In this document: positions 1 to 8,554 of the stretch, piece after piece | How positions within the stretch are numbered: the stretch's first letter is position 1 | Layout of the letters: every line of letters starts with the position of its first letter | Source: Roseomonas sp. CECT 9278 | Lineage (GTDB): Bacteria > Pseudomonadota > Alphaproteobacteria > Acetobacterales > Acetobacteraceae | Length of the DNA stretch: 64,000 nucleotides | Assembly: GCF_918698155.1 (NCBI RefSeq) | Contig: NZ_CAKKLX010000006.1 | Span: 1-64,000, forward strand | Direction of reading: 5' to 3' | Translations under genes and position numbers: made by a program | The notes under the pieces: generated by a model | What the model was told of the DNA's origin: nothing | The model's input: the letters and a program-made list of their open reading frames with translations, nothing else | Database searches by the model: none

Positions 1-943
1 GGGCGGCGGCGGGCGGTGCCGCTGCGGCGGGCGCGGCGGGGCGCGCAGGCGCCTCGGGGCCGCCGGCAGCGCGCAGGCGCTCGACTTCCAGCGCGATGCC
101 GCGACGCACCCCGGTCGCGCCGGCCAGCGCCGCGGTGACCTGGCCGTCCAGCAGGACATCGAGATTCTCGGCCTTGCCGGTGGTCAGCACCAGGCCATCG
201 CGGCTGGGCACCGGCAGGCTTTCCCCGGTCCGCAGCACCCGGTCGGTCAGCACGGAATTGGCCCGCGTGTCGCGGATCTGGATCCAGGCTTCGCCGCGCG
301 CGCGCAGCATCACCCGCGGGCCGTCGGGCACTGGCGCCGCTACGGGCGCCGCCGGGGCGGGCGGCGCCGCTGCCGGGACCGACGCGCCGGGATTGCCCGC
401 CGCGGCCGCCTGGGTGGGGGCCGGGGCTGGCCCAACCGCCTGCCCGGTCGCGGGGTCGCGCATCCGCTGGCCGTCCTGCGCCGCCTGGTCCAGCCGCGAG
501 GGGACCGGGGGCACCGCATCGACCACGCGGTTGCCGGAGCCGCTCCAATTGTACCAGGCGACATAGGCGCCGAGTGCGACCACCACGCCCACGGCCACCA
601 GCACGCCCGCCGGCATCCCGCGCGACAGCACGGGCTCCGGGAAGACCAGCTCGCCATTCTTCGTGGTGGCGCCGCCGGTCACGTCGCGGAAGCGGCGCAC
701 CGCCTCGTCGGCATCGAGGCCGAGGGCGGTCGCGTAGGACCGCACGAAGCCCACGGCATAGGCCGGGCCCGGCAGGTCCTTGATGCGCCCTTCCTCGAGC
801 GCATGGATGTAGCGGCGATTGATCCGCAGCCGCTCGGCCATGTCCTCGACCGAGGCGCCAAGGGTCAGGCGGGATTCGCGCAGGTCCTCGCCCACGCGGG
901 CGGCCTCGGCGGCGGTGATGTCGGGGCGGGTGGGGCGCTTCAT
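1..943 (-). CDS. RodZ-like helix-turn-helix / DUF4115 membrane protein (partial)
   Basis: Reads from an ATG at 943 off the left edge, so the C-terminus is missing (about 314 codons visible). Residues about 15-85 form a Cro/C1-type HTH domain of the RodZ kind (segments LRESRLTLG, INRRYIHALEEGRI). One membrane segment follows at about 111-131, then a long Ala/Pro-rich linker and a C-terminal beta domain (MLRARGEAWIQIRD) typical of DUF4115. RodZ links MreB to the cell-wall elongation machinery. It lies downstream of lysC and the nitronate monooxygenase on the same strand. In relatives the next gene is usually ispG, which would be outside the window. The family is clear; orthology to E. coli RodZ is inferred. 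Confidence 0.85.
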   Translation of the reverse strand, partial: MKRPTRPDITAAEAARVGEDLRESRLTLGASVEDMAERLRINRRYIHALEEGRIKDLPGPAYAVGFVRSYATALGLDADEAVRRFRDVTGGATTKNGELVFPEPVLSRGMPAGVLVAVGVVVALGAYVAWYNWSGSGNRVVDAVPPVPSRLDQAAQDGQRMRDPATGQAVGPAPAPTQAAAAGNPGASVPAAAPPAPAAPVAAPVPDGPRVMLRARGEAWIQIRDTRANSVLTDRVLRTGESLPVPSRDGLVLTTGKAENLDVLLDGQVTAALAGATGVRRGIALEVERLRAAGGPEAPARPAAPAAAAPPAAA

Positions 944-1021
944 GGTGGTCCGGGTTCGACGGCGGCTTCTAGCCCCGCCGCGACGCTCCCGCAAACTCCT
1001 ATCGCGTGGGGGATCGCGGGA

Positions 1022-2062
1022 TCAGGCGGCGCTGCGGCCGCGCGCCATGAGCGCCGCGACGGCCTGGTCGATCAGTTCGGCGATGATCTCGGCCGCGGGC
1101 TGTTCCTTGGTGACCATGCCGACCGACTGGCCCGCCATCAGCGACCCGTTCTCGACATCGCCGTCGATCACCGCGCGGCGCAGGGCGCCGGCCCAGAAAT
1201 GCTCGATGTCGAGCTGCGCGGCGTCCTTCTCGACCTCGCCCGCCTTGAACCGGCGGATCGTCTCGGCCTGGAATTCCAGGAACCGCCGGGTCCCGCCATT
1301 CTGCAGGGCGCGCACGGGAATCACCGGGAACGCATCGTCGAGCTGCACGGTGGGCATGGCATCGCGCGCGTTGCCGCGGATGAAGGCGTTCTTGAAGGCG
1401 GGATGGGCGATCGATTCGGTGGCGCAGACGAAGCGCGTGCCGAGCTGCACGCCCGCCGCGCCCATCTCGAGGTAGGACAGGATCGCCTCCCCGCGCCCGA
1501 TCCCGCCGGCGACGAAGACCGGGACCTCGGTGATGTGCGGCAGGATCTCCTGCGCCAGCACGTTGAGCGAGACCGGGCCGATATGCCCGCCGGCCTCGGA
1601 CCCCTCGATCACCAGGGCGTCGGCGCCGGAACGGATCATCCGCTTGGCCAGCACCAGGGCGGGCGCGAAGCAGACCACCCTGGCCCCGCCCTCCTTGGCC
1701 TTCTTGATGGCCGACCCGGGCGGGATGCCGCCGGCGAAGACGATGTGGCCGACCTTCGCCTGCAGGCAGACATCGACCAGCTGGTCCAGCCGCGGATGCA
1801 TGGTGATCAGGTTCACGCCGAAGGGGCGCGCGGTCAGCGCCTTGGTGCCGGCGATCTCCTCAGCGAGGCGCGGCGGCTCCATCGCCCCGCAGGCGATCAC
1901 GCCGAAGGCCCCCGCATTGGACAGCGCCGCCACCAGGTGGCGTTCGCTCACCCAGGACATCGCGCCGCCCATCATGGCGACCTCGCTGCCGAAGAAGGCC
2001 GCGCCGCGCGCCATCAGCGCGGCGAGCCGCGCCTGCGCCTGGCCCCGGTCAAGCGTGCTCAC
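1022..2062 (-). CDS. Nitronate monooxygenase (2-nitropropane dioxygenase family)
   Basis: 346-residue FMN-dependent TIM-barrel enzyme that oxidises alkyl nitronates such as propionate 3-nitronate. The family motif EGSEAGGHIG contains the catalytic base, H160. The FMN phosphate-binding segments FVAGGIGRGE and MGAAGVQLGTRF follow, and length is normal for the class. The start is a GTG sharing GTGA with the lysC stop, so translation is probably coupled. Substrate specificity cannot be read from sequence; some members are enoyl-ACP reductases of the FabK type. Linkage to lysC and the RodZ-like gene points to a housekeeping operon. Confidence 0.85.
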   Translation of the reverse strand: MSTLDRGQAQARLAALMARGAAFFGSEVAMMGGAMSWVSERHLVAALSNAGAFGVIACGAMEPPRLAEEIAGTKALTARPFGVNLITMHPRLDQLVDVCLQAKVGHIVFAGGIPPGSAIKKAKEGGARVVCFAPALVLAKRMIRSGADALVIEGSEAGGHIGPVSLNVLAQEILPHITEVPVFVAGGIGRGEAILSYLEMGAAGVQLGTRFVCATESIAHPAFKNAFIRGNARDAMPTVQLDDAFPVIPVRALQNGGTRRFLEFQAETIRRFKAGEVEKDAAQLDIEHFWAGALRRAVIDGDVENGSLMAGQSVGMVTKEQPAAEIIAELIDQAVAALMARGRSAA

Positions 2063-3282
2063 GCCGGCGCATCCAGCCCATAGGCCGTGTGCAGGGCGCG
2101 CACGGCGAGTTCGGTATAGTCGGCCGCGACCAGCACGCTGACCTTGATCTCGCTGGTCGAGATCACCTGGATGTTGATGCCCTTCTCGGCCAGCGCCTTG
2201 AACATGGTGTTGGCCACGCCGGCATGGCTGCGCATGCCGATGCCCACGACGCTGATCTTGGCGACATCCGGGTCGGCCAGCACCGCCTCGTAGCCGATGT
2301 CGCCTTGCGCCTTGGCCAGCGCATCCTGGGCGCGCGCCAGGTCCGCCTTGCCGACCGTGAAGGTCATGTCGGTGGTGCCGTCGGCGCCGATGTTCTGGAC
2401 GATCATGTCCACGTTCACGTTCGACTTGGCCATCAGGCCGAAGACGCGCGCCGCCACGCCGGGCCGGTCCGGCACGCGGCGCAGCGTCACCTTGGCGTCG
2501 TCGCGCGAATACGCGATGCCGGAAACCACGGGCTGTTCCACGATCTCGTCCTCATCCACCACGAGCGAACCGGGCTTGTCCTCGAAGCTCGACACAACCT
2601 GGACCCGGACGCCCAGCTTCATCGCCAACTCGACCGAACGGGTCTGCAGCACCTTGGCCCCGACCGAGGCGAGTTCGAGCATTTCCTCGAAGGAGATGCG
2701 TTCGAGCTTGCGCGCCCGCGGCACGATGCGCGGGTCGGTCGTGTAGATACCGTCCACGTCCGTGTAGATATCGCAGCGATCGGCCTTGATCGCCGCCGCG
2801 ACCGCCACGGCCGACAGGTCGGACCCGCCGCGGCCCAGCGTGGTGATCCGGTTCCGCAGCAGGTCGATCCCCTGGAAGCCCGCGATCACCGGCACCTGGC
2901 CGGCCTCCATGCGCTCGATCAGCAGCGCGCCGTCGATGTTCTCGACCCGCGCCTTGCCGTGCGCCTGGTCGGTCACGATCGGCACCTGCCAGCCCTGCCA
3001 GGACCGCGCCTCCACCCCGATGGTCTGCAACGCGATGGCGGTCAGGCCCGTGGTCACCTGCTCGCCCGTCGCAACAACGGTGTCGTATTCGCGCGCGTCA
3101 TGCAGCGGCGAGAGATCCTGGCACCATTTCACCAGCTGGTTGGTCACGCCGGACATGGCCGAGACCACGACGGCCACCTGGTGGCCGGCATCGACCTCCC
3201 GCTTCACGCGGGCGGCGACGTTGCGGATGCGGTCGAGATCGGCGACGGATGTGCCGCCGAACTTCATCACGATACGGGCCAT
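2059..3282 (-). CDS. lysC: Aspartate kinase
   Basis: 407 residues. Phosphorylates aspartate, the first step toward lysine, threonine, methionine and diaminopimelate. It opens with the kinase signature MKFGGTSVADL and has the nucleotide/aspartate-binding stretch LGRGGSDLSAVA followed by YTDVDGIYTTDPR. The last about 150 residues hold the paired ACT regulatory domains (VPDRPGVAARVF, GIGMRSHAGVA). The open frame extends further upstream, but the ATG at 3282 places the kinase signature at the N-terminus and gives the family length. First gene of a run with the nitronate monooxygenase and RodZ-like genes; divergent from ubiG. No lysine-riboswitch-like leader was recognised. Confidence 0.95.
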   Translation of the reverse strand: MARIVMKFGGTSVADLDRIRNVAARVKREVDAGHQVAVVVSAMSGVTNQLVKWCQDLSPLHDAREYDTVVATGEQVTTGLTAIALQTIGVEARSWQGWQVPIVTDQAHGKARVENIDGALLIERMEAGQVPVIAGFQGIDLLRNRITTLGRGGSDLSAVAVAAAIKADRCDIYTDVDGIYTTDPRIVPRARKLERISFEEMLELASVGAKVLQTRSVELAMKLGVRVQVVSSFEDKPGSLVVDEDEIVEQPVVSGIAYSRDDAKVTLRRVPDRPGVAARVFGLMAKSNVNVDMIVQNIGADGTTDMTFTVGKADLARAQDALAKAQGDIGYEAVLADPDVAKISVVGIGMRSHAGVANTMFKALAEKGINIQVISTSEIKVSVLVAADYTELAVRALHTAYGLDAPA

Positions 3283-3412
3283 CGGCGGTCTGCGGGTCCT
3301 GGGGCCGGGCGGAAATGCTGCACGCCGGCGGTTGCGCCGGGCGGCGGGGCGGGACAGATACCCATCGCCCGGGTGCCACGCAACCCGGCCGGAAGCGAAA
3401 GGGACCCCGAAC

Positions 3413-4144
3413 ATGCCGACTGCCGGCACAAGGATCGGCGCCGAGGTCGCCAAGTTCGACGCCCTGGCCGCGCGCTGGTGGGACCCGAACGGGCCGATGA
3501 AGCCGCTGCACAGGATGAACCCGCTGCGGACCGGCTGGATCGCCGAGCGCATCGCCCGCCTGCATGGCCGCGACCCTGCGGCGCCCGACGCCCTGGCCGG
3601 GCTCAGCCTGCTTGATGTGGGCTGCGGCGCCGGGCTGGCATCGGAGGCTTTGGCCCGGCGCGGCGCCCGCGTGACCGGCCTCGATGCGGCCGGGGAGGCG
3701 CTGGAGGCCGCGCGCGCCCATGCAAGCGCGCAGGGCCTCGACATCGACTACCGGGAAGGCCTGCCCGAGGACCTGCCGGACCACGAGACCTTCGACGCCG
3801 TGATCGCCCTTGAAGTGATCGAGCATGTCGCCGACCGCGCCGCGTTCCTGGCGGCCCTGGCGCGCGCGGCGAAGCGCGGCGCGCCGGTCTTCCTGTCCAC
3901 CCTGAACCGCACGCCGCGCGCCTTCCTGATGGCCAAGCTGGGCGCCGAATACCTGCTGCGGCTGCTGCCCGTGGGCACGCATGACTGGCGGATGTTCGTC
4001 ACCCCCGGCGAACTCGGGGCCGGCCTGCGGCAGGTGGGGCTGGGCGTCGCCGATATCACCGGCATGGCGATGGACCCGCTGACCGGGCGCTGGCGCGCGA
4101 CGCGCGACGTGGGGATCAACTACCTGGTGATGGCGCGGGGCTGA
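3413..4144 (+). CDS. ubiG: Ubiquinone biosynthesis O-methyltransferase UbiG
   Basis: 243-residue class I SAM methyltransferase that carries out both O-methylations in ubiquinone synthesis (bifunctional 2-polyprenyl-6-hydroxyphenol methylase / 3-demethylubiquinol 3-O-methyltransferase). Typical UbiG features are FDALAARWWDPNGPMKPLH near the N-terminus, SAM motif I LLDVGCGAGLASE at about 66-78, and IALEVIEHVAD. The C-terminal GTHDWRMF segment is also characteristic. The ATG at 3413 gives the same length as E. coli UbiG (240). Divergent from lysC, a common alphaproteobacterial arrangement. It is followed closely by a convergent DUF1178 gene. Confidence 0.95.
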   Translation: MPTAGTRIGAEVAKFDALAARWWDPNGPMKPLHRMNPLRTGWIAERIARLHGRDPAAPDALAGLSLLDVGCGAGLASEALARRGARVTGLDAAGEALEAARAHASAQGLDIDYREGLPEDLPDHETFDAVIALEVIEHVADRAAFLAALARAAKRGAPVFLSTLNRTPRAFLMAKLGAEYLLRLLPVGTHDWRMFVTPGELGAGLRQVGLGVADITGMAMDPLTGRWRATRDVGINYLVMARG

Positions 4145-4153
4145 CCGCGGCGC

Positions 4154-4657
4154 TCAGGCGTCGGCGGGCGGCACCCAGGGGATGCGCGCGACCTCGATGC
4201 CGTCCTCGCGCAGCGCCTCGGCCTCGGCCTCGCTGGCTTCGCCGAAGATGCCACGGCGCTCGGTCTCGCCGCGCTCCATGCGGCGCGCCTCCTCGGCGAA
4301 ATCGGCACCGACGTAGTCGCAATTGCGCTCCACCTCGGCGCGGAGCTTCTGCAGCATGGCACGGACCTGGGCAGGCATGGGCCCGGCCGTGGCGGCGGGT
4401 GCCTCGCTCGGCGGTTCGGGCGCGGGAGCTGGCACGGGCACGGGGGGCGGCGCTGCCTCGATCGCATTGCGCGCCGGGCGTCCCTTCTTCGGGATCGCCG
4501 GGGCCATCAGGGCGCGCGAGACCTGCGTCCCACCGCAGACCGGGCAGTCCAGCAGGCTGGCCTTGGCGAGCGTCTCGAAGGCGGCGCTGTCGCGATACCA
4601 GCCGTCGAACGCATGCTCCTCGGCGGTGCTGGTGCAGCGAAGCTGGTAGTGGATCAT
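4154..4657 (-). CDS. DUF1178 family protein
   Basis: 167 residues. Matches the DUF1178 pattern: an N-terminal MIHYQLRC segment, a CPVCGG zinc-knuckle-like pair near residue 40, and SRALMAPAIP soon after. The middle is Pro/Ala-rich low complexity, and the C-terminus (RNCDYVGADFAEEARRMERG) is the conserved part of the family. Function is unknown. It lies downstream of comF and grxC on the same strand, an order frequent in alphaproteobacteria, and it ends 10 bases from the convergent ubiG stop. Confidence 0.85.
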   Translation of the reverse strand: MIHYQLRCTSTAEEHAFDGWYRDSAAFETLAKASLLDCPVCGGTQVSRALMAPAIPKKGRPARNAIEAAPPPVPVPAPAPEPPSEAPAATAGPMPAQVRAMLQKLRAEVERNCDYVGADFAEEARRMERGETERRGIFGEASEAEAEALREDGIEVARIPWVPPADA

Positions 4658-4744
4658 TTGCCCATCATCCCTGGCGTCGCGGCGAGTCCGGCGCGCCGTC
4701 CCGGCTGATTTGGCACTCCCGGACCGAGAGTGCCAGAGGCGCTC

Positions 4745-5002
4745 TCAAACCCCGAGCATGGCGTCGAGCCGACCTGCGCGATCCAGAGCCTGCAGATCGT
4801 CGGACCCGCCGACGGCCTGGCCGTCGATGAAGACCTGCGGGACGGTGGTGCGCCCGCCCGACCGTGCGGTCGCCTGCCGGCGCGCCTCGGACCCGTTGGG
4901 GGCGAAGATTTCCTCGAATGCGACACCCTTGCTCTCGAGCAACGCCTTGGCGCGCGAGCAGTAGGGGCAGAAGTCGGTGGTGAAAATCTCGATCTTGGCC
5001 AT
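4745..5002 (-). CDS. grxC: Glutaredoxin 3 (dithiol)
   Basis: 85-residue dithiol glutaredoxin for glutathione-dependent reduction of protein disulfides in the cytoplasm. The active site is CPYC (C12/C15), with the cis-Pro segment TTVPQVFIDG and the glutathione-binding GGSDDL typical of GrxC. The ATG at 5002 gives the canonical length, whereas the frame extends upstream without family similarity. Placed between comF and the DUF1178 gene on the same strand, with short gaps consistent with one transcript. Confidence 0.95.
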   Translation of the reverse strand: MAKIEIFTTDFCPYCSRAKALLESKGVAFEEIFAPNGSEARRQATARSGGRTTVPQVFIDGQAVGGSDDLQALDRAGRLDAMLGV

Positions 5003-5051
5003 GGCTGTGAAAGTGGCATGACACCGGCACCGGTCAAGCCGGGGCGGTGCC

Positions 5052-5828
5052 CTAAGCGTCGCGCAGCCGTGGATCCGGCACGCGGGCCGCGGCCAGGACC
5101 TCGACCGCGGCGGCCCCGGCATCGAGCAGCACGCGCGCGCAGGCCTCGGCCGTGGCGCCGGAGGTCAGCACGTCGTCGACCAGCAGCACATGCCGCCCCG
5201 CGACGGCCCGCTCGCCCTGGCGCGACAGCGCGAAGGCGCCCTCGACGGTGACCGCGCGCTCCGCCGCACCCTTGTCCGCCAATGGCGGGGTGCGCCGGCG
5301 CCGGCGCAGCAAGTCGGGCGCGACCGGACGCCCGGCGATGCTGCCGACCGCGCGCGCCAGCAGCGCTGCCTGGTCGTAGCGCCGCCCCAGCAGTCGGCGC
5401 CAATGGGCCGGCACCGGCACGATCAGGTCGGCCCGCGCCAGCAGCTCCGCCCCGGCGCGCGCCATCTGCCGCGCCAGCGGCAACGCGAGGTCGGTCCGGT
5501 CGGCGTGCTTGAACGGCAGGATCAGGCGCTTCGCCCCGGCATCGTAGCGCAGCGCCGCCCGCGCGGTGAGGAAAGCCGGCGCGCGATGCTCGCAGCGTGG
5601 GCACAGCGCGTCGCTCACCTGCCCGCCATGGGCGAATGGCACGCCGCAGCGTGCGCAGAAAGGCGGCGTGATCGGCGACAGCCCCGAAAAGCAGGTGGCG
5701 CAGAGCGTGCCCTGCGCCGCCACCTCCCCCTCGCAGGCCAGGCACCGCGGCGGCAGCAGCGCATCGAGCAGCCGCGCCGAGGCCTGGCGCAACCCACCCT
5801 GCAGCCGGCGCAGCGCGGGGGCCGCCAT
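5052..5828 (-). CDS. ComF family phosphoribosyltransferase-like protein
   Basis: 258 residues. N-terminal four-cysteine zinc ribbon (CLACEGE, CATC, CARCG, CPRCEH) followed by a phosphoribosyltransferase fold with the PRPP-binding motif LLVDDVLTSGAT. That arrangement defines ComF/GntX proteins, linked to DNA uptake in competent bacteria; the biochemical role in alphaproteobacteria is not settled. The ATG at 5828 is 8 bases from the end of the rhodanese gene on the same strand, so the two are probably co-transcribed, with grxC downstream. Confidence 0.9.
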   Translation of the reverse strand: MAAPALRRLQGGLRQASARLLDALLPPRCLACEGEVAAQGTLCATCFSGLSPITPPFCARCGVPFAHGGQVSDALCPRCEHRAPAFLTARAALRYDAGAKRLILPFKHADRTDLALPLARQMARAGAELLARADLIVPVPAHWRRLLGRRYDQAALLARAVGSIAGRPVAPDLLRRRRRTPPLADKGAAERAVTVEGAFALSRQGERAVAGRHVLLVDDVLTSGATAEACARVLLDAGAAAVEVLAAARVPDPRLRDA

Positions 5829-5835
5829 GCCCCTG

Positions 5836-7425
5836 TCAGACCCAGGCGCCGAAGGGCGCGTCGCCGTCCTTCTCGACCTCGTGCACCAGGTCGATCTCCC
5901 AGGACAGGTAGGCGTGCATCGCTTCCTCGACGCCGTCGTTGCGGTCATACGGGCGCAGGTAGAAATCGACGCAATCGGCATCGGCCGGGTCGCGCCGGTC
6001 GGCCGCCAGCGGGAAGCCGGCGTCCTTCCAGGCCCGCGTGCCGCCCGCCAGGATCTTCACCGGGGCGCGCGCGAAGCAACGCAATTCCTCGGCCGCCAGG
6101 CGCGCCTGCGCCTCCTCCGGCGCCGCCACCACGATCTGCCGGTCCCCGGCCAGGCGCGGCGCCAAACGATCGAGCCGCGTGCGGATGCCCCAGATCGCGC
6201 CCGGCACGTGCCCGTCGCGGAAGTCGACCGACCGGGCAAGGTCGATCACCTGCGCCGCGCCCTCGGCGGCCAGCACCGCCAGTTCCGCCGGGCTGACATG
6301 CGGCACCTGGATCGCCTTGGCCTCCGGGCAGTCGGGCGCCCAGATGCCTTCCTCGCGCCGGCCCGACAGGCCGTCGGTCAGCACCACGACCTCCCAGCCG
6401 CCCAACTGGCGCAGCCAGCCGCCGGTCATGCGGGCCCGCACGCCGGTGTCGTCCACCAGCACGATGCGCGCGCCGCGCACCGCGACCCATTGGTCGGTCG
6501 CCTGCACCAGTTGCCCGCCGGGGGCGGAGCGACTGCCGATCATGTGGCCGGACGCGAATTCCGCCGGGTCGCGCACATCCAGCAGATAGGTGGTGCGCGA
6601 TGCATCGCCGCGCATCGTCTCGAATTCTGCGCGCGTGGCGAAGGTCACGCCGTGCTTCCGCGCGAAGCGGTCGGCGCGGGCGAAGGCGTCCTCCAAGCGG
6701 AGCGGGTTGCGCTCCGGGTAACGGTCGGTGCGGCCGCGGTCGCAGGTGAAGCCCGCCAGTTCCCAGCCCATCGTGCCGTTGCGAAGCGCCACGACCTTGT
6801 TCGGCACCCCCGCGCTGCGCAGCGATTCCGCGCCCAGGATCGACCGGGTGCGCCCGGCGCAATTCACCACGATGGTGGTCTCCGGCCGCGTCACGAATTC
6901 GCCGATGCGATAGACCAGTTCGCCGCCCGGCACGTTCACCGCGGTGGGAATGGTCATGCGGCGGAATTCGTCGATCGGGCGGCTGTCGAGCACCACCATG
7001 TCGAGCCCGCTGTCCATCATCGCCTTGAGTTCGGCGGGATCGACCGAGGGCGTCTCGTAGTGGTGCTCCACCCATTCGCCGAAGGCCTTGGAGGGCACGT
7101 TCACGCCCGAGAACACGACATACCCCGCCGCCGCCCAGGCCGGCGTGCCGCCCGCGAGCACCGCGACATCGGTGCAGCCGATGCCTTCGAGGTACGCCGC
7201 GAGCCGCGCCGCATACCCCTGCCCGCCATCGACGCAGACCACCGGCGTCGCGCGGCGCGGCAGCAACGCGCGGGCGCGGAATTCCATCTTCGACAGCGGG
7301 CAAGGGATCGCCCAGAACAGATGGGACTGGCCGAATTCCCCTTCTTCCCGCGCATCCAGGATGGCGAGTTCGCCCCCGTCCGCGATCCGCCGCTTCAGCG
7401 TGGCGGCGTCAATCTGCTTCGCCAT
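5836..7425 (-). CDS. Multidomain rhodanese (four rhodanese repeats)
   Basis: 529 residues containing four successive rhodanese folds, at about 1-105, 125-235, 270-375 and 385-485. Repeats 1 and 2 keep a cysteine in the active-site loop (C64 in VVCVDGG, C189 in NCAGRTRS). Repeats 3 and 4 have Asp and Ala at the equivalent place (VLVDDTG, VVAAPEE), so they are probably structural. Rhodaneses move sulfane sulfur to thiophilic acceptors; the acceptor here is unknown. The C-terminus ends in a short Trp/Tyr-containing tail. It starts at ATG 7425, after AGGAAC, and runs into comF. The repeat count and cysteine assignments were made by reading, not by alignment software. Confidence 0.85.
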   Translation of the reverse strand: MAKQIDAATLKRRIADGGELAILDAREEGEFGQSHLFWAIPCPLSKMEFRARALLPRRATPVVCVDGGQGYAARLAAYLEGIGCTDVAVLAGGTPAWAAAGYVVFSGVNVPSKAFGEWVEHHYETPSVDPAELKAMMDSGLDMVVLDSRPIDEFRRMTIPTAVNVPGGELVYRIGEFVTRPETTIVVNCAGRTRSILGAESLRSAGVPNKVVALRNGTMGWELAGFTCDRGRTDRYPERNPLRLEDAFARADRFARKHGVTFATRAEFETMRGDASRTTYLLDVRDPAEFASGHMIGSRSAPGGQLVQATDQWVAVRGARIVLVDDTGVRARMTGGWLRQLGGWEVVVLTDGLSGRREEGIWAPDCPEAKAIQVPHVSPAELAVLAAEGAAQVIDLARSVDFRDGHVPGAIWGIRTRLDRLAPRLAGDRQIVVAAPEEAQARLAAEELRCFARAPVKILAGGTRAWKDAGFPLAADRRDPADADCVDFYLRPYDRNDGVEEAMHAYLSWEIDLVHEVEKDGDAPFGAWV

Positions 7426-7536
7426 GGCGTTCCTGTTCCCATGTTCGTCCGTGCCGGCGGACGGTAGTCCGGTTCGCACGCCGCGCCAAAGTGGCGCCGC
7501 TTGCCGCGGTGCCCGGCCGGGCGCATCTGACGCCGC

Positions 7537-8424
7537 ATGAATGATCCCGCCCAGGTCTTCGACCGTGGCCTGGTGCGCCGCCGGCGTGACCGCGCGGCCG
7601 CCACGACGCACCGTGTCGAACCCATCCTGGCCGAGGCCGCCGACCGGCTGCTCGACCGGCTGGACGACACGACGCGCCGCTTCACCCGCGCGCTCGACAT
7701 CGGGGGGCGCGGCGTGGTCGCGCCGCGGCTGTCGGCACGCGGCATCCCCTTCGTCGTCTCGGCCGACCTGTCGCCGCGCATGGCGGCGCGGGCCGGCGGC
7801 CTCGCGGTCGGCGCCGACGAGGAATGGCTGCCCTTCAGCGAGGGCGCCTTCGACCTGGTGGTCGCCGCGCTCTCGCTGCATTGGGTCAACGACCTGCCCG
7901 GCGCGCTGGTGCAGATCCGCCGGGCGCTGGCGCCGGACGGGCTGTTCCTCGCCTCGCTGCCCGGCCTGCCGACCTTGCAGGAGCTGCGTGGCGCCCTGGC
8001 TGAGGCCGAGGCCGAGCTTCGCGGCGGTCTGTCGCCGCGGGTCTCGCCCTTCCCGGATCTGCGTGACGGCGCCGGCCTGCTGCAACGCGCCGGATTCGCC
8101 CTGCCGGTCGCCGACGCCGAGGACATCGCCCTGCGCTACCGCAGCCCGCTGGCACTGCTGGCCGACCTGCGCGCCGCCGGCGAAGGCAATGCGGTGCTGG
8201 CTCGCGACGGGCGCGTCCCGCCGCGGGGGCTGTTCCCGCTCGCTGCCGCGCGCATGGCAGGGGGCCAGGACGGCATGCCGGCGACGCTGCGCCTGATCAT
8301 GCTGACGGGCTGGGGCCCGTCCGCCACGCAGCCGCGGCCGGCCCGGCCCGGCAGCGCGACCGCGCGGATCGCCGATGCGCTCGGCACGGTCGAGCACCGC
8401 GCCGGCGACAAGACCGGGCTTTAG
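7537..8424 (+). CDS. Class I SAM-dependent methyltransferase, NDUFAF5/BioC-like
   Basis: 295 residues. It opens MNDPAQVFDRGLVRRRRDRA, the start typical of bacterial relatives of the mitochondrial complex I assembly factor NDUFAF5. Degenerate SAM motifs are ALDIGGRG and, further on, SLHWVNDLPGALVQIRRAL, the methyltransferase 11 signature. The C-terminal RLIMLTGWGPSATQPRPARPGSA is also seen in this group. In mitochondria the homologue hydroxylates an arginine of NDUFS7; whether the bacterial protein does the same is unproven. Divergent from the rhodanese gene, with map downstream on the same strand. Confidence 0.75.
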   Translation: MNDPAQVFDRGLVRRRRDRAAATTHRVEPILAEAADRLLDRLDDTTRRFTRALDIGGRGVVAPRLSARGIPFVVSADLSPRMAARAGGLAVGADEEWLPFSEGAFDLVVAALSLHWVNDLPGALVQIRRALAPDGLFLASLPGLPTLQELRGALAEAEAELRGGLSPRVSPFPDLRDGAGLLQRAGFALPVADAEDIALRYRSPLALLADLRAAGEGNAVLARDGRVPPRGLFPLAAARMAGGQDGMPATLRLIMLTGWGPSATQPRPARPGSATARIADALGTVEHRAGDKTGL

Positions 8425-8554
8425 CCCCGGATACCGCAGGCGGGGCGGCCGCCATGATCGCAGCGGGACACGCCCCCCGCCCCGCCGTGCTTGCAACCAG
8501 GGGGGGCAACGCGCATCTTCCGCTCTCACCCCACGCCTCGATCCGGACCCGACC

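Noticed and set aside
3283-3412. Lysine riboswitch before lysC
   Set aside because: The divergent region is only 130 bases and shows no such structure; these riboswitches are rare in alphaproteobacteria.
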